Assembly (NCBI RefSeq): GCF_040869045.1
Contig: NC_090319.1
Coordinates: forward strand, 279,903,693-279,967,692
Length of the DNA stretch: 64,000 nt
Direction: 5' to 3'
Origin: Eurosta solidaginis
Taxonomy: Eukaryota > Arthropoda > Insecta > Diptera > Tephritidae
How positions within the stretch are numbered: position 1 is the stretch's first letter; each line of letters opens with the position of its first letter. The translations under genes were made by a program, and so were the position numbers. A model generated the notes under the pieces. That model did not search any database. It was not told the DNA's origin and saw nothing but the letters and a program-made list of their open reading frames with translations. This document shows positions 44,132-55,788 of the stretch, in pieces.

Positions 44132-44600
44132 CTACATCCAGCACAAATGATTTTGTTTAATATAATAAACTATGATTTTTTTACAATGGTAACGGCATTG
44201 ATCCTTTTGTATTATAGGTATTATATTAGTTTTGAGAGAACATTGAGAACCTCTTTCAGCGGAACCCCATAGACTAGCTTGCATATTCATGCCCGGTGCT
44301 AAGTCGGTATTGCACAGCGTTACATGCTCTACTACACTAGGCTCCGATTTAAAAGGTTGATCCACTTTAACCAAAGCTATAAACATCATTCCTTGCTTAT
44401 ACGCAGGTTCACAAATTACACTGTGCACTTTGCGTTGTTAACCCATTCCATTGTTTATTTCACTTAAATCATCTACACCAGCTAGAACGCGAGATCTCAA
44501 CTTTGTCCCTCGACTACGCAATCCGCGACTGTGACCACCAAATTCATAGAGATTAGGAAACCAGGGCATTGATACTCGGAACCTTTAAAAATTTATACCG
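44132..44600 (-). pseudogene. Serine protease homologue, pseudogene fragment
   Basis: Minus-strand frames in order give NLVVTVADCVVEGQ (about 44550-44510), RSRVLAGVDDLSEINNGMG, HSVICEPAYKQG, IALVKVDQPF, CNTDLAPGMNMQASLWGSAE. These match S1 family segments TAAHC, the DIALxK region and the CxxDLxPGxxxxxxGWG region. The catalytic His position is Asp (VADC), and the residue before IAL, normally Asp, is Phe. The three pieces lie in different frames with stops, and no Ser-containing GDSGG block follows. It is therefore a decayed homologue, possibly from an ancestor already non-catalytic. Confidence 0.65.
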
Positions 44601-45446
44601 AATGTAAGCTGTCCTTTATGTGTATAGTATTTCCACTTATAACGCAAAATTGCGCATTCATATATGATAAGAGGCAGCGTAGAACGACAGAAAGGATAGC
44701 GATAATATTGCGTGAATTCATTTCAGTTTAAGAACTTTTGCATCACTTTTTAAGTATAAACGAAAACGGAGCCTACATACATTTTTTTTGTCGACTCCGA
44801 ACGGAATCTGCAGGGCAGTTGAATATCCACTGAGAAGCTTTTGAATAACCTATTGTTTTAAGGCGACTTAAGTCTAGGTAAAAATTCGGAACTTTGAAAC
44901 CCATTTTGTTTGAAGTCTTGATTCAACGTGTTATATTTGAGATCAAATTTTGATCATATGAAAAAATTCTATCATTGGAGTACACTTTTTCCAAACATTT
45001 ACGATAATGCAGGTACCTGCTTTTCTGAGCTAAAAACTATTAACAGGGGGAGAATTCTTCTTCTGTGAAACGATGGAGTGCAAAATTTTCCATACATTTG
45101 AATAAATTTAATTTTACCACATGACAAAACAAGAATTCTCTACCAGAATGCGTTTCTTAAGTTTCGCATGCTCAAATCCTCACAGGTACCAATCAAATGG
45201 GATTGACACGCTTTTTCTAGAACCATATTAGCTAATTTTTAATATACTAAAGAGCAAGGATCAATCCAACACGGCTAATTTTTTTTATGATTCTTCCGTC
45301 CAATTTATTTTTGTTGTTAATGTTGGGTTCTTTTAATCAGCCTAATTTAATCAGAAATATAGATATTTCTTCGATGATATAACAACAATAAGTTTTGAGG
45401 AATGTTTATCAAAAACAAATACGTCTTCTACTCACTTTGTCATGAA
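44601..45446. other. Unassigned sequence
   Basis: No gene or repeat recognised. Confidence 0.3.
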
Positions 45447-45709
45447 CATGGCTCAACTATATGGTTGCATCATCTCTACAGCAACAACATACCTTCTTTC
45501 AGATTGTCAAAATCTGCGTGTTGGTGTTAGGCGAATGGAATGGAATGAAGAAAATATTGTCAATGTTTTGGTTTCATTTTGAGTTGCCATCTCTTTTTGA
45601 CAATCCCTACTCCAGTGAAATGCAAAAAAGAAAATCAGCTGATGAGATGAGCCAACCATATATTTGAGCCATGCTGATGAATGATGTGTGATGAATGAGT
45701 TGAGCCATG
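45447..45709 (+). mobile_element. hAT-like MITE with 8-bp duplication GTCATGAA
   Basis: The left end CATGGCTCAACTATATGGTT and right end GAGTTGAGCCATG are inverted. GTCATGAA occurs at 45439-45446 and 45710-45717, an 8-bp duplication as made by hAT elements. Near the right end the terminus is partly duplicated (GAGCCATG at 45665-45673 and again at 45702-45709), separated by a TGATGAATGA stretch. Non-coding. Confidence 0.82.
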
Positions 45710-46155
45710 GTCATGAAATTACGCAAAACATACTTATATACAAAAATTATTCAAAATTATTTAATAAATCAAATAAACATATCTAACTTGATAACTTGTA
45801 TTGTTGGTAATGTACTGTACTTCTTTTTTCTTGGTTATTATTGTTACAACTAATTTATTTAACAATTTATCGATATATCCTTTAAACTCAACACTAACAT
45901 ACACACATATACATATAAGCAGTATACACCAAAAGAAATTACCTTTCTTAGCTCTAATTATACGTTTATCAAATTTTAAGTTAATTTTTATTTGGAAATC
46001 TTTCTTTCACGTACCAATTTATGTTTTATGGTAATTATAGAGCACTGAACGAGAACATGAAGTTGCAGCTATAAATAAATTTCGCGAAATTTTTTTTTGA
46101 TTATTTATGAAAAACTTTCATGAATTTTGTTACTGGCAATTTGTAAACTAATCTC

Positions 46156-46413
46156 CGGTTCAACTATATGGTTGGCTCATCTCTACAGCAACAAAATACC
46201 TTTGCTCAGACTGTCAAAATCTGCGTGTTGATGTTAGGCGAATGGAATGGAATGAAAACATAAAAACTTGCCATTCTTGTGTGTTGTAAGAAAATATTAT
46301 CAATGTGTTGGTTTCATTTTGAGTTTGCCATCTCCTTTTGACAATCCCAACTCCAGTGAAATGAAAAAATAAAATCAGCTGATGAGATGAGCCAACCATA
46401 TAGTTGAGCCATG
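46156..46413 (+). mobile_element. hAT-like MITE with 8-bp duplication CTAATCTC
   Basis: CGGTTCAACTATATGGTTGG to CCAACCATATAGTTGAGCCA then TG, inverted ends. CTAATCTC lies at 46148-46155 and 46414-46421. Same family and orientation as 45447-45709, with an interior block TTGGCGAATGG-like (GTTAGGCGAATGGAATGG) in common. Removing it with one CTAATCTC restores the foldback arm. Confidence 0.85.
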
Positions 46414-46531
46414 CTAATCTCGAAAATATTTTCGAAAAAATTTGAAAGTTGAGAAAATTTAACGAAAATTTTGAACTTTTTATTTAAAGTTTTCTGAATT
46501 TTTTGTTTGAGTATGCAATTGAAAAGCCCAG

Positions 46532-47577
46532 TCCATGATGCAATAAACAGGTGAAGTCAAAATTACAAAATGGAGTCACATTTAACAATACTCGTCCTCA
46601 TAGATATAAGTGTTGCTTCTTAATTTATCTACCGCATTGACTTTTCCAGTATCAAAAAAATGCCTTTCTGAAATATAAAGTAATGTGCTGGAAAATAGCG
46701 TCTGTGGTTTGTATCTCCCTTTTGTGTGAGGGTTTATTTCCTTCTTCTGAGAGGAAATGGAAAAGTTTTAGTCAACATAATTGAATGGATCTTCAAAGTC
46801 TCACAGTGTCCACAACTAAGGAAGATGGAAACATACTGCTGACGTAAGTGACATGATTGAAGTTTTGGAACAATATCACGAAGCCGAACCTTCAGAGTAT
46901 CACATTGTCAACAGCTAAGGAATATGGAAGCAGACTGTCAATGTCAACGTCAGTGAGATGATTGACGATCTGGAGCAATATAATAAAGTTTCGGATGAGT
47001 ATCAGAGAGGCTTGTAATACGAAAAATCGGCATTGATGGTAAACCGTCACAAAACCCTCATTTATCTTGTAAGGTAGGCTTATTGAGCAGAAAGAGGTGG
47101 CTGGTGTATTAAAATATATATCGGCAGAGGTTTTACAACAATGATGCTTCAAGAAATCAGAGCTTCAATCTCACTACCACTCTTAATCTTATCCCTTTTC
47201 TTAACTTAATATTATCCCTATTGTTAAACCCTTTTACTAATTTGTCTCAAAACATTACCCTTATTCTTACTTTAAATCTCACTCTCAATCTTTCTATTAT
47301 TCTCTTTACTTTTCCGACTTGCCTCCAAGGTTTTCTACTTTTTCCTTTTTCGTCTGTTATCTCTTCTTCTCTTCTTTCATGTCTTCGTTTCCAATGTGGA
47401 GACATATCGAGTTCGGCGTTTTTCTTTACATAACATTACTAAGGTCGTAAAAAGTAGCTAAATAGTACCAAACATTTTCCCTACCTACTACTTTTAAATT
47501 TATGACCGGATTATGAGAGCCGTCAATTTTTTGTTGTTGTACTGCTGACTTCACCTGTCTGGTTTTATTGCGTCATG
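46532..47577. mobile_element. TIR element nested in foldback F4
   Basis: CCATGATGCAATAAACAGGT then GAAGTCA at the left pairs with TGACTTCACCTGTCTGGTTT then TATTGCGTCATGG at the right (about 30 bp, two small gaps). The interior holds a diverged tandem pair of about 100 bp (near 46797 and 46895) with the shared words CAACTAAGGAAGATGG and CAGCTAAGGAATATGG. No credible ORF; class unknown. Confidence 0.55.
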
Positions 47578-47678
47578 GGCCAATAAATACTTGTCCCACA
47601 TAATTCAAGTTGTTTTTGTGTATTTTTTTTTCGAAATTTGATAAAAGTTGGCTTTGCTATTTCGAATGTTCGCTGCTA

Positions 47679-49001
47679 TTTTTTCGTCGCTGTGTGTCAA
47701 AAGTTCCTAACTCATAAAAAAATACTTTTGGCGCTAATAAAGCACATTTTGTTTAAGTAATTTTTCTTAAAATAATTCATGTATTTGTGTGGAAAATAAT
47801 AACTTAAATTTACTTAATTTATTTGTATTAAACAATTTTGGTTGCTCAAGAGAAAACAAATTTAAGCAGCAATACAAAATTCTTTCGACGTTGGTCTTTA
47901 GTTTTTTTAAGCCATACTTTAATATAATCCTAGATTTATAAGAACTATGTATGTATATATCCTTGAAAAATAGCATAATCCATATTTATTTTAAGAATAA
48001 AAGAAAAAAGTTCATAATAGAGAGCACTAGTCTTAAAAGCATGCGGGTGAAAATTTGCTAATTGAATCGACTTTTGTAATTGCAATATAATCCGAAAAAC
48101 TAGTTATACTTTTTTATAGATATGTCATTAAGTACATCTGCATTTTTATGTAAACGCACTTTCTGCATAGAAAGAAAAAACCTGGCGAAATCAACGGAAA
48201 TTTCTATCAATTTTGTTCAATGCAAATAACTGGTCAGTTTTGAATTGACCCTTTCAACAGTTCAACCGACTAAAAATTTATCTTACGTAAGTCATAGCTT
48301 TGCTCTGTCACCATAAGAATACCAATTCAAATTGGTAAAATTGCATAAGAATACCAGTGAAAGCTGTTAATATCACAAAGATTACTGTGGCACCTTAGTC
48401 AGAAGAACAAAGTAGAGTATTGAAATGAGCGCTGAAATCAGTTCTTTCAGCAGAAAAATCAGTAAGGTCGATTGGGAATCTCTAATTTTGGAAGAAAATT
48501 GTTAACTTGAGTCCATCAGTTTCTCTTCTGTTAAAATGACTAATCAAACGTATTGTCTGGAAAAAAAATTTAATTAACCATAGTCAATTTAAACGAATGC
48601 TGGCTAAAACAAGAACAAACCCGATTTGTTGATTTTACTAGCGTCATTTTTTTCGGTCTGCTTTACGGTCCACTTTGAATAAAAAAATGGTTTGGTGTTG
48701 GTTTCATTTAATTTTCTCCTTACATATTAATTTTGTAATGAAATAATAGTACTACTGGGCAATTCACAAGACTGTCGTATTCATGTAAAATTTTAAGATT
48801 TGAGTTCTTTCCATGGTTTCCAATATAAAATTTATTTAAAGCATACCACTTACGGCGAATAGGACACCTTGTGAATTGCGTAAATGTGTACATTTGATAA
48901 GCTTGATATATACATACATACAGACAGAAATACGCGTACATGCATACATTCGCCTTTTTTAATAGATACAACTTTATTATACAGCCAATAACGTTTAAAT
49001 T
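47679..49001. other. Unassigned AT-rich sequence
   Basis: A GAAATCAACGGAAATTTCTA stretch near 48187 resembles the foldback terminal region and may be a fragment. No gene is supported. Confidence 0.3.
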
Positions 49002-49558
49002 TTACAGCAGCGAATAGAAAAATAGCCGTAGAAATTTTTATCCAATTTCGTAAATCAAATTCTTTTTCTACTTTGCAACTGAAACTATGCAAACCAATCT
49101 CAATAAGGCTTTCCAAATAATTCGAAAATTCGAGAAAGTCTTACAAAAATTTGCAAGAGTTTATTTACAGTTTTCTGATTTTTTTTAGTATGCAGTGTTG
49201 TAGCTTAATCAATTTAAGTCAAAGTACAAATTTTAAATCCCTAAAAATTTGCATTGAATTTTAATAATTTTCTCCCCAAAGGTGTTTCAGATTTTCTACT
49301 AAATAAAAAATATAGTTATGCGGAAAATCTAATATACCATTTCATTTCGTTCTAATATATCAAAAAATCAGAAATCAATGTGAATTTGTAGGCATCTATA
49401 ACTTGTACTTTGTTGGGCTTGAATTGATTGGGCTACAAAACTGCTTGCTCAAATAAATTCTGAAAACTGGAAAGAAAATATTCAAAATTTGAAAAGAAGA
49501 ATGTATCTGTCAAATTTGTAAAATATGGCCACTACTATTTTTCTGTTCGCTACTGTAC
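49002..49558. repeat. Foldback element, copy F5
   Basis: The termini TTACAGCAGCGAATAGAAAA and TTTCTGTTCGCTACTGTA are inverted. Inner blocks AGTATGCAGTGTTGTAGCTT (49188) and GATTGGGCTACAAAACTGCT (49425) pair. This is the shortest uninterrupted copy and shows the element is almost entirely palindrome. Confidence 0.78.
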
Positions 49559-50059
49559 TTTTCGTCATTAGGACTTGTATAGCGAAAAGTTTCTTAATCA
49601 AAACTATAATGTAATTAATCGTACTACGAAATATTTATTATGCAAAAATCTAACCTTAATTATAATTATAAATGAAAAAAAAAAAACAAAATAAAAATAT
49701 TATACATACATATATAAAATAAAAAATGTACATATATGACTATTAGTTTATTTATTAGGTTTTTATTTTTTTGCTCAGACAAACGCATAAATTTAGAGAA
49801 GAAAGCGAATTATTATGGGTGTTTATTATTATGATTATGGTATTAGTTATGAATTATATAATATTAAAGAAAAAATTTATGGCTATTATATAATATTTGT
49901 ATACAACAAATTCAGATTTCGTTTAGTAAGTGACTAAATAATGTAAGCATACATACATATGTACTTCTGTGAATAAGAAAATATGTAGAAGCAAATTGAA
50001 AATGTAAGATATAAATAATAAAATGTGAAATATATAAACAAATGTTTTTATTTTCTATT
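49559..50059. other. Unassigned AT-rich sequence
   Basis: Nothing recognised. Confidence 0.3.
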
Positions 50060-50690
50060 TTTATAGATTTGGTAAGTACGAATATTAATTGAATATATAT
50101 TACAATGATTTTCCGTCATCCCTTGTCTCATTTGGTTTCGAAACAAACCGGTTTCGGCGTTGTGCCCCCATCAGGTCAATTTTCGTTTGCCTTGTATTAA
50201 TAGTTCGCAGCTACATGACCAGGTATTGTCAAAATAGGTGTTTGTGTATGTATATGTGCTGTGTGTTCATTCAGAACCGAGGGTGGTTTTTTACTGATCG
50301 ATGTGTGGCTGACTGAGGCAGGTAGATGTCAGTAATTCTAGTCTATATTCTATAAGAAATTGTGTTTGTCTGTTCGTTTATTATTCTACCGTCAAATGTT
50401 TTCTGTGCGTAGATTTCCATATTTTCGATTACGTTCAGACGTCGGCATTTTGTTTGTATGTGAAGGGCCTTGTCTGTTTTATAGATGTTGAGGAACGTTC
50501 ATTTTCGACCATTTGGTTCGCGATGCTGGACTCAGGTATGATGTTTGGATTTCGTGTTTTTTTTTTCTTGTTATCTCTTTGTTGTGTTCTCTGAACCGCT
50601 CTCTATTGCCGTCCTGTTTGTCCTATGTAACAGTGTTGGCATCTGAGGATAATCTTGTATACGCCGTCTTAATGTTTTATTTATACTCAG
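50060..50690 (-). mobile_element. Penelope-like element 3' part with GIY-YIG endonuclease remnant
   Basis: The minus strand from 50670 reads GVYKI...C..C-YIGQTGR, the signature of the GIY-YIG endonuclease of Penelope-like elements (VYK-I then CYIGQTGR). It is followed after a stop and frame changes by a Lys/Arg-rich tail. Further along (about 50180-50145) comes CCTGATGGGGGCACAACGCC then GAAACCGG, a motif class I associate with Penelope 3' regions. The coding region is broken. Confidence 0.65.
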
Positions 50691-51796
50691 CGTGCTTTGC
50701 GCACAGAGTATATTAACTTTTATTGGATAACGGTTCGTTGTACAGGTAGAAAGGAATCGACATAGATATAGACTTCCATATATCAAAATCATCAGTGTCG
50801 AAAAAAATTTGATTTTGCCATATCTGTCCCTCCGTCTGCCCGTTAACACGATAACTTGAGTAAATATTGAGATATCTTCACCAAATTTGGTACACGAGCT
50901 TATCTGAACTCAGAATAGATTAGTATTGAAAATGAGCCAAATCGGATTATAGCCACGCCCACTTTTTATATATATACAATTTTGGAAAACACAAAAAAAC
51001 TGATTATTACCTAGAATGTTGAAATTTGACGTGTGGACTGATATTGAGACTCTTGATAATTTTTTTTTTAAATGGGCGTAGCACCGCCCACTTGTGATAA
51101 AATTAATTTTACAAATATTATTAATCATAAATCAAAAAACGTTAAGCCTATCGTAACAAAATTCGGCAGAGAGGTTGCCTTTACTATAAGGAATACTTTG
51201 AAGAATGAAAAATTAACGAAATCGGTTAAGGACCACGTCCACTTTTATATAAAATATTTTTAAAAGGGTTGTGGACGAATAAAATAAGCTATATCTTTGC
51301 AAAAAAGAGCTTTATATCAATGGTATTTTATTCCCCAATTGGATTTATAACAATAAAAAGGAAAAACTTCAAATTAAAAAAAAATGGGCGTGGCACCGCC
51401 CCTTTTATGACAAAGCAATTTTCTATGTTTCAGGAGCCATAACTCGAAGAAAATTAACGGATCGTAATAAAATTGGGGATACAAAGTTTCCCTATAGTAG
51501 AAAATATTTCTAGTAAAAATGGACGGGATCGGTTAAAGACCCGGCAACTCAGATATAAAACAAGTATAAAAGGGGCGTAGACTAGAATAATAAGCTATAA
51601 CTTAGCAAAAAATTGTTTTGAATTAATGTATTTCACTTATCATGTTTTATTGTAAGAGAAAATGGGGAGACATTTTTTTTAAATGGGCGGTGCCACGTGG
51701 TATGTAGAAAAGTAATTTATCTGAAATAAAATGTGCAATTGAACTCACGCCGAGTATATAATGTTCGGTTACACCCGAACTTAGACACCTTTACTT
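50691..51796 (-). repeat. Dispersed repeat, family A, copy 2 (reverse)
   Basis: On the minus strand it starts ACAAGTAAAGGTGTCTAAGT, TCGGGTGTAACCGAACATTA, and ends AATATACTCTGTGCGCAAAG then CACGCTGAGTATAAATA. Boxes GGGCGTGGCACCGCCC, GTGGACGTGG and GTGGGCGTGGCTATAA recur inside. It lies inside the Penelope-like remnant. Confidence 0.75.
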
Positions 51797-52170
51797 GTTC
51801 GCATAGTCGTCCAAGTGTTAGTATTTTCCTTTGCATTATTTCTCTTTGGTTATCCATGAATCCTTCTGAGCTCTAGTAGGCTTTTTTACATCCGCTGTTT
51901 GCAGCAATGTTATATATATTACTTCAAGCTCTCTCTTATATACATACTTCTTGTGTAAGAGGTGTCTTTCATGCCTATGTACTATGCCCTAATGCTGCAT
52001 TTTTATGCTGTTGGCTTTCTATATATGTCGCAGTCAAATCTATTGGCAACTTTATCAATATTAATCCTGAGGTTTGGACAGTTGATTCCTACGTATTTTT
52101 CAGTTTAAATTGTAAGTTTTATGTTCCCGTCCTCCTTTTTGAGGTACTCCAGTACTAGCTCTTCGGTATA
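51797..52170 (-). mobile_element. Possible continuation of the Penelope-like remnant
   Basis: On the minus strand, short pieces such as EGFMDNQREIMQRKILTLGR run toward the A-repeat insertion and would lie upstream of the GIY-YIG part. No reverse transcriptase motif is visible, so this is a guess from position. Confidence 0.25.
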
Positions 52171-52269
52171 AGTAGTTAAAGTGCATAATATCTACATATA
52201 TAGCGTAAAATGACACGCCTAATTTGGATTTCAGTTCCTGTATGTACTATTCTTCTAGGTTTTGCATTA

Positions 52270-52825
52270 ACACTTCCACAAGAAAAAATTGTTAATTTCG
52301 AGAAAAATTTACGAAAATGTCGAATTTTTTGTTTAGAGTTTTCTGAATTTTCGAGTTGCAGTGTACATTCGTAAAAAAGTTTCGATAATTTCGAAGTTTT
52401 TATTTGTAGTACTCGGAGTATGCAGTATTGTAGCCCAATCAATTTTAGTGTGACAAAGTTATAGGTGTATTGAGTTTTGATACATTTTTTTCATTCTTTC
52501 TTCCATACGAAGGGCCTTTACCATTCAGAAAAAAAATTGTCAAAAATCAATGCGAACTTCGATAGACCTGTAACTTGTACTTTAATTAGGCTAAAAGTTG
52601 CATACTCAAAAAAAATGAGAGAATTCCAAATAAAAAGTTGGCAATTTCCATAGAAATTTCGAAATTTTCTAGAATTTTCCAATTTTTTCGAAAAGGCTTT
52701 GGCTTTGGTCTGCATAGTTTCAGATACAAAATTAATGGAAGATTTTTCTTAAAATAACGCAAATAAAAAAAATTAGTTTAATAGACGAAATTATTGCTTT
52801 TTTCTGTACGCTGCGGTATATCTCC
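52270..52825. repeat. Foldback element, copy F6, ends eroded
   Basis: GAGTATGCAGTATTGTAGCC then CAATCAATTTTAGT (52416) pairs with CTGTAACTTGTACTTTAATT and AGGCTAAAAGTTGCATACTC (52567-52605). The termini are diverged: the right end keeps CTGTACGCTGCGGTAT. Confidence 0.6.
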
Positions 52826-52940
52826 AGCTCTAGGACCTGAATCAACATTTTTCTACTCCAAGAAACACTGTGCTTGCTTCAAAGTATTGAAGAGCACGGC
52901 CAAGTCCACGGCACAAGATTAACAAAGTTGGTGTTATTCA

Positions 52941-53930
52941 GCCCTATTCTGCATTTCGACTTGGATTGGAATTTTTTCGATTTGGTGATTTTGGTATTCT
53001 GTGTTCCAATCTCTTTCGATCCAACTTCGAATCGTTCGATTTTGTGTATTCTGCATTTCGATCGTAGTTCCGTTTTTCTAAGTTGAAAATTGGTTGGCGG
53101 AAAAATATTTTCTTTTTATTTTTTTATTAATTTATAACAGAATTTTAGCAAAAATATAAGTAAAACTTGTTGAGAAACGTAAAAGGTTTGATTATGATTT
53201 TTTTTTATATGTTTCCAGGTCAAAAACAACATGTCGATGTCGAAGTCCTTGGACGTATTTGCCCCGCAAAAGTATTTAACACATACTTGAAAGCATCCTT
53301 ATTGAGTCGAAAGTTTTTTTGAACCTAAATAAGAAAATAAGTCATTAAACTTTACCACTTTTAAGTTAAATATCTTACAATTCACTCCTCTCAAATGGAT
53401 TACACAAATCTCGCAATATTTGCCTTTCCATTCTCGCTTGGCCATTTTCGTATGCGTTGCTTTCCAACTCCACAAATAATGCCGATGCTATTGCTTCCAT
53501 TATAATAGACAGCTATAATTTGTCTGTTTGTTGGGTCCAGTTATATGCCAAAGCATGCTGCCGGAGTAGAGGAAGTTGAAGCGAAAACGTAAACAATCCT
53601 TGCGGAAAGAATAAATAAATCTTCATAAAGTATTTTAGGCCACTGCAATGAAATTAGCATCCATAAAATTCAGAAAATGTCAACTATATTCGTGCAGGAA
53701 TCCGTTTTAATAAAACTTGGTGGCCACGGCAGGGAATTGGACAAAAGAACAACAAAAACACACTTACAATTATGAAAGCTCTTCACTCAAAAAAATATAA
53801 CTCGGCGGCAATATATTCTATTCCTTTTCTTTGTACAAAATGGCTTGGATAATAAAATATTAACGTTTTTCAGTGTTTTTTACAAATTTTCTTTAATTTA
53901 TTTTGTTCCATTGTTCACAAAGAATAGGGG
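52941..53930 (-). mobile_element. PIF/Harbinger-like element remnant 2
   Basis: CCCTATTCTGCATTTCGA at the left and CACAAAGAATAGGGG at the right give a short inverted end (CCCTATTCT), followed at the right by TAA. The interior on the minus strand has a transposase start. A TAA on the left is not clear, so boundaries are approximate. Confidence 0.5.
53222..53500 (-). pseudogene. PIF/Harbinger transposase N-terminal part, two exons
   Basis: Exon 53500-53379 reads MEAIASALFVELESNAYENG, then RMERQILRDLCNPFERSE, with GTAAGA donor. A 54-nt intron ends in CTTATTTAG. Exon 2 from 53324 reads, after one extra base is allowed in a 7-A run, NFRLNKDAFKYVLNTFAGQI then RPRTSTS. This matches the N-terminal helices of insect Harbinger transposases (RDLxNPF...F.LxKxAFxYVL). 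It ends in a stop at about 53222, and the DDE core is missing. Confidence 0.65.
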
Positions 53931-55422
53931 TAATTACTAAAAGGAGAATACTGTATGTACGCTCATTATGTACAGCACATTCTTACAAGGCATTGATTTT
54001 TGACATCCCAGGTTTATAAAGTGGGTGTTGCCAAATGTAGGAAGTGAAAGTGTAACACTATGGACACATTCAGTCTAATTTAAGTCCGTACGGAACAACT
54101 TGCTCAACCTAAATCAACTTCACACTTTTAGATTTCTTTTCACAAAACTTACCTTTTACAAGTGTTATAAGGAAATAAAACCCTTTTATTTAAAGTTTCG
54201 AAAGTAATAGTCTCAATTTGATTTATTCAAATTTTTCGAGTATTTCTTCACAGTACGAGTTTTTATTTTTCTTTAGTATTCAATAATTGAGATTTTTTAT
54301 AAACTAATTTAAGTATGTGTAATGTGTTTATTTCTTCGCGTGTATATATACAAATGTCTATTTCTTTCTGCTTCTGAGTGGCTAAAGTTTACATTGGGAT
54401 GTGTTGTAAGTCTTTTTTATTTGTATCTTATTGACCACTTTTTTGTACCGAAAAAAATTTCATTATAAAAATTTTCATCAAAATCAGAACCTTTAACCAT
54501 ATTTAAAAAAAAAAAATGAGCCTGACCCCCTTAATATAGCATACTGGAAACACATATTAATCGTAATGTATCTGTAGCTTATTGAGAGTTAAAACGAAAA
54601 TTTACCAAGGAAAAATTACGACAGCTGGAATGAAAACCCTTTACTTAGTTACTTTACAAAATATATGTAGGGCCGCCCGAAATAATGGATCCAATTGGAA
54701 CCGGATTCGAAGTAAAATAAAGGATTTTTGAACGTCGCAATAAGCGATAAATTCAGGTGTTCCATTTTGAGGCAACATTTTCTTTCCATATCCCATTTCT
54801 AATTCCGCCTCTCATTTTTGGGGCGCACTATGTATAAAACACTTCCAATAAAAAAATAGAATAACAGTGTTAGGAGGAAGATATGGTTTAAGGGCGTGGA
54901 GGGTTGATATACACAGCTTTAGGGCAAATGCCAATGACGGGACAAGCGATGGAAATAATCAAGCCTTGTTACATTTGCCTTAGCGGGCAGGAATAAAGAA
55001 GTAAGTACCAGGATGGGAAAGGAAAGAGCCTTTAGTCCTCCAAATTGAAACATGTGCCAACGGGTTGTAATATATCGGCTTAATAGGGCTCTACGAAGGT
55101 CATCTAAATCCAGCGAAAAAAGTCTCACTCAGTCTCAAACGCTAAATAAAATTGATCACGTTATAATCAGATGCTGCCTGAGAGGTAAAGTACCCGGAAA
55201 TTGTGCCAGATAATCTGGCGGACGACAATAACCCTCAAGTTAGGGGCAGCAATACTAACAGCAACCTGGTAAATTACGCGCAGATCATAATTAACTAAGT
55301 TATAAAGAGAATACCTTTCTTCATCGCTAAATAAAAAATGTCTCTATCTGCGTTCCACTATGGGACTAGAACGAAGTGAGAATGACATTATCCATCCAGT
55401 TGGTAAAAAAAGTTAAGTTTGC
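53931..55422. other. 1.5 kb without a supported feature
   Basis: AT-rich. The frame at 54919-55128 has no recognised domain. No inverted repeat noticed. Confidence 0.3.
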
Positions 55423-55435
55423 ACTAGCTGATCCT

Positions 55436-55775
55436 CACATTCCTTTAAACTGGGCTTGGTCAGTGATAGCAGATGTAGGAAGTGCGGGTTGGAGGAGGAA
55501 ACGATCGAGCACGTTCTGTGCTCTTGCCCTGCACTTGCCAGGCTAAAACTCCAGCTATGAGGAGTGATACAGCTGTCAGATCTAGAAGCAGCAAGTGGCT
55601 CAAGTCCTAGGAAGCTTCTAGTATTTGCCAAGAGGACGGAGTTATTTTATAACATAGGTCCTGGTTTTTGATAGGGTTTTTCAGTTTGGTCGTTAAAACA
55701 AACTTCTGGTAACACTACGGACTCAATCGGTCTATGTGAGGTCCTCATGGACCGGCCAGTTCAACCTACCTACAT
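55436..55775 (+). mobile_element. 5'-truncated LINE copy with 13-bp target duplication
   Basis: The 340-bp insert matches the tail of 38009-38635: LGLVSDSRCRKCGLEEETIE coding, then UTR ending TTCAACCTACCTACAT. ACTAGCTGATCCT lies on both sides (55423-55435 and 55776-55788), the product expected of target-primed reverse transcription. Confidence 0.88.
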
Positions 55776-55788
55776 ACTAGCTGATCCT

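Larger units (their letters stand above)
46041..47678. repeat. Foldback element, copy F4, with two nested insertions
   Basis: The left end (CACTGAACGAGAACATGAAG) and right end (AAATTTGATAAAAGTTGGCT then GAATGTTCGCTGCTAT) match the family termini, and a GAGTATGCAATTGAAAAGCC block lies at 46510. It is interrupted by a hAT-like MITE (46156-46413) and a TIR element (about 46532-47577). Confidence 0.65.
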
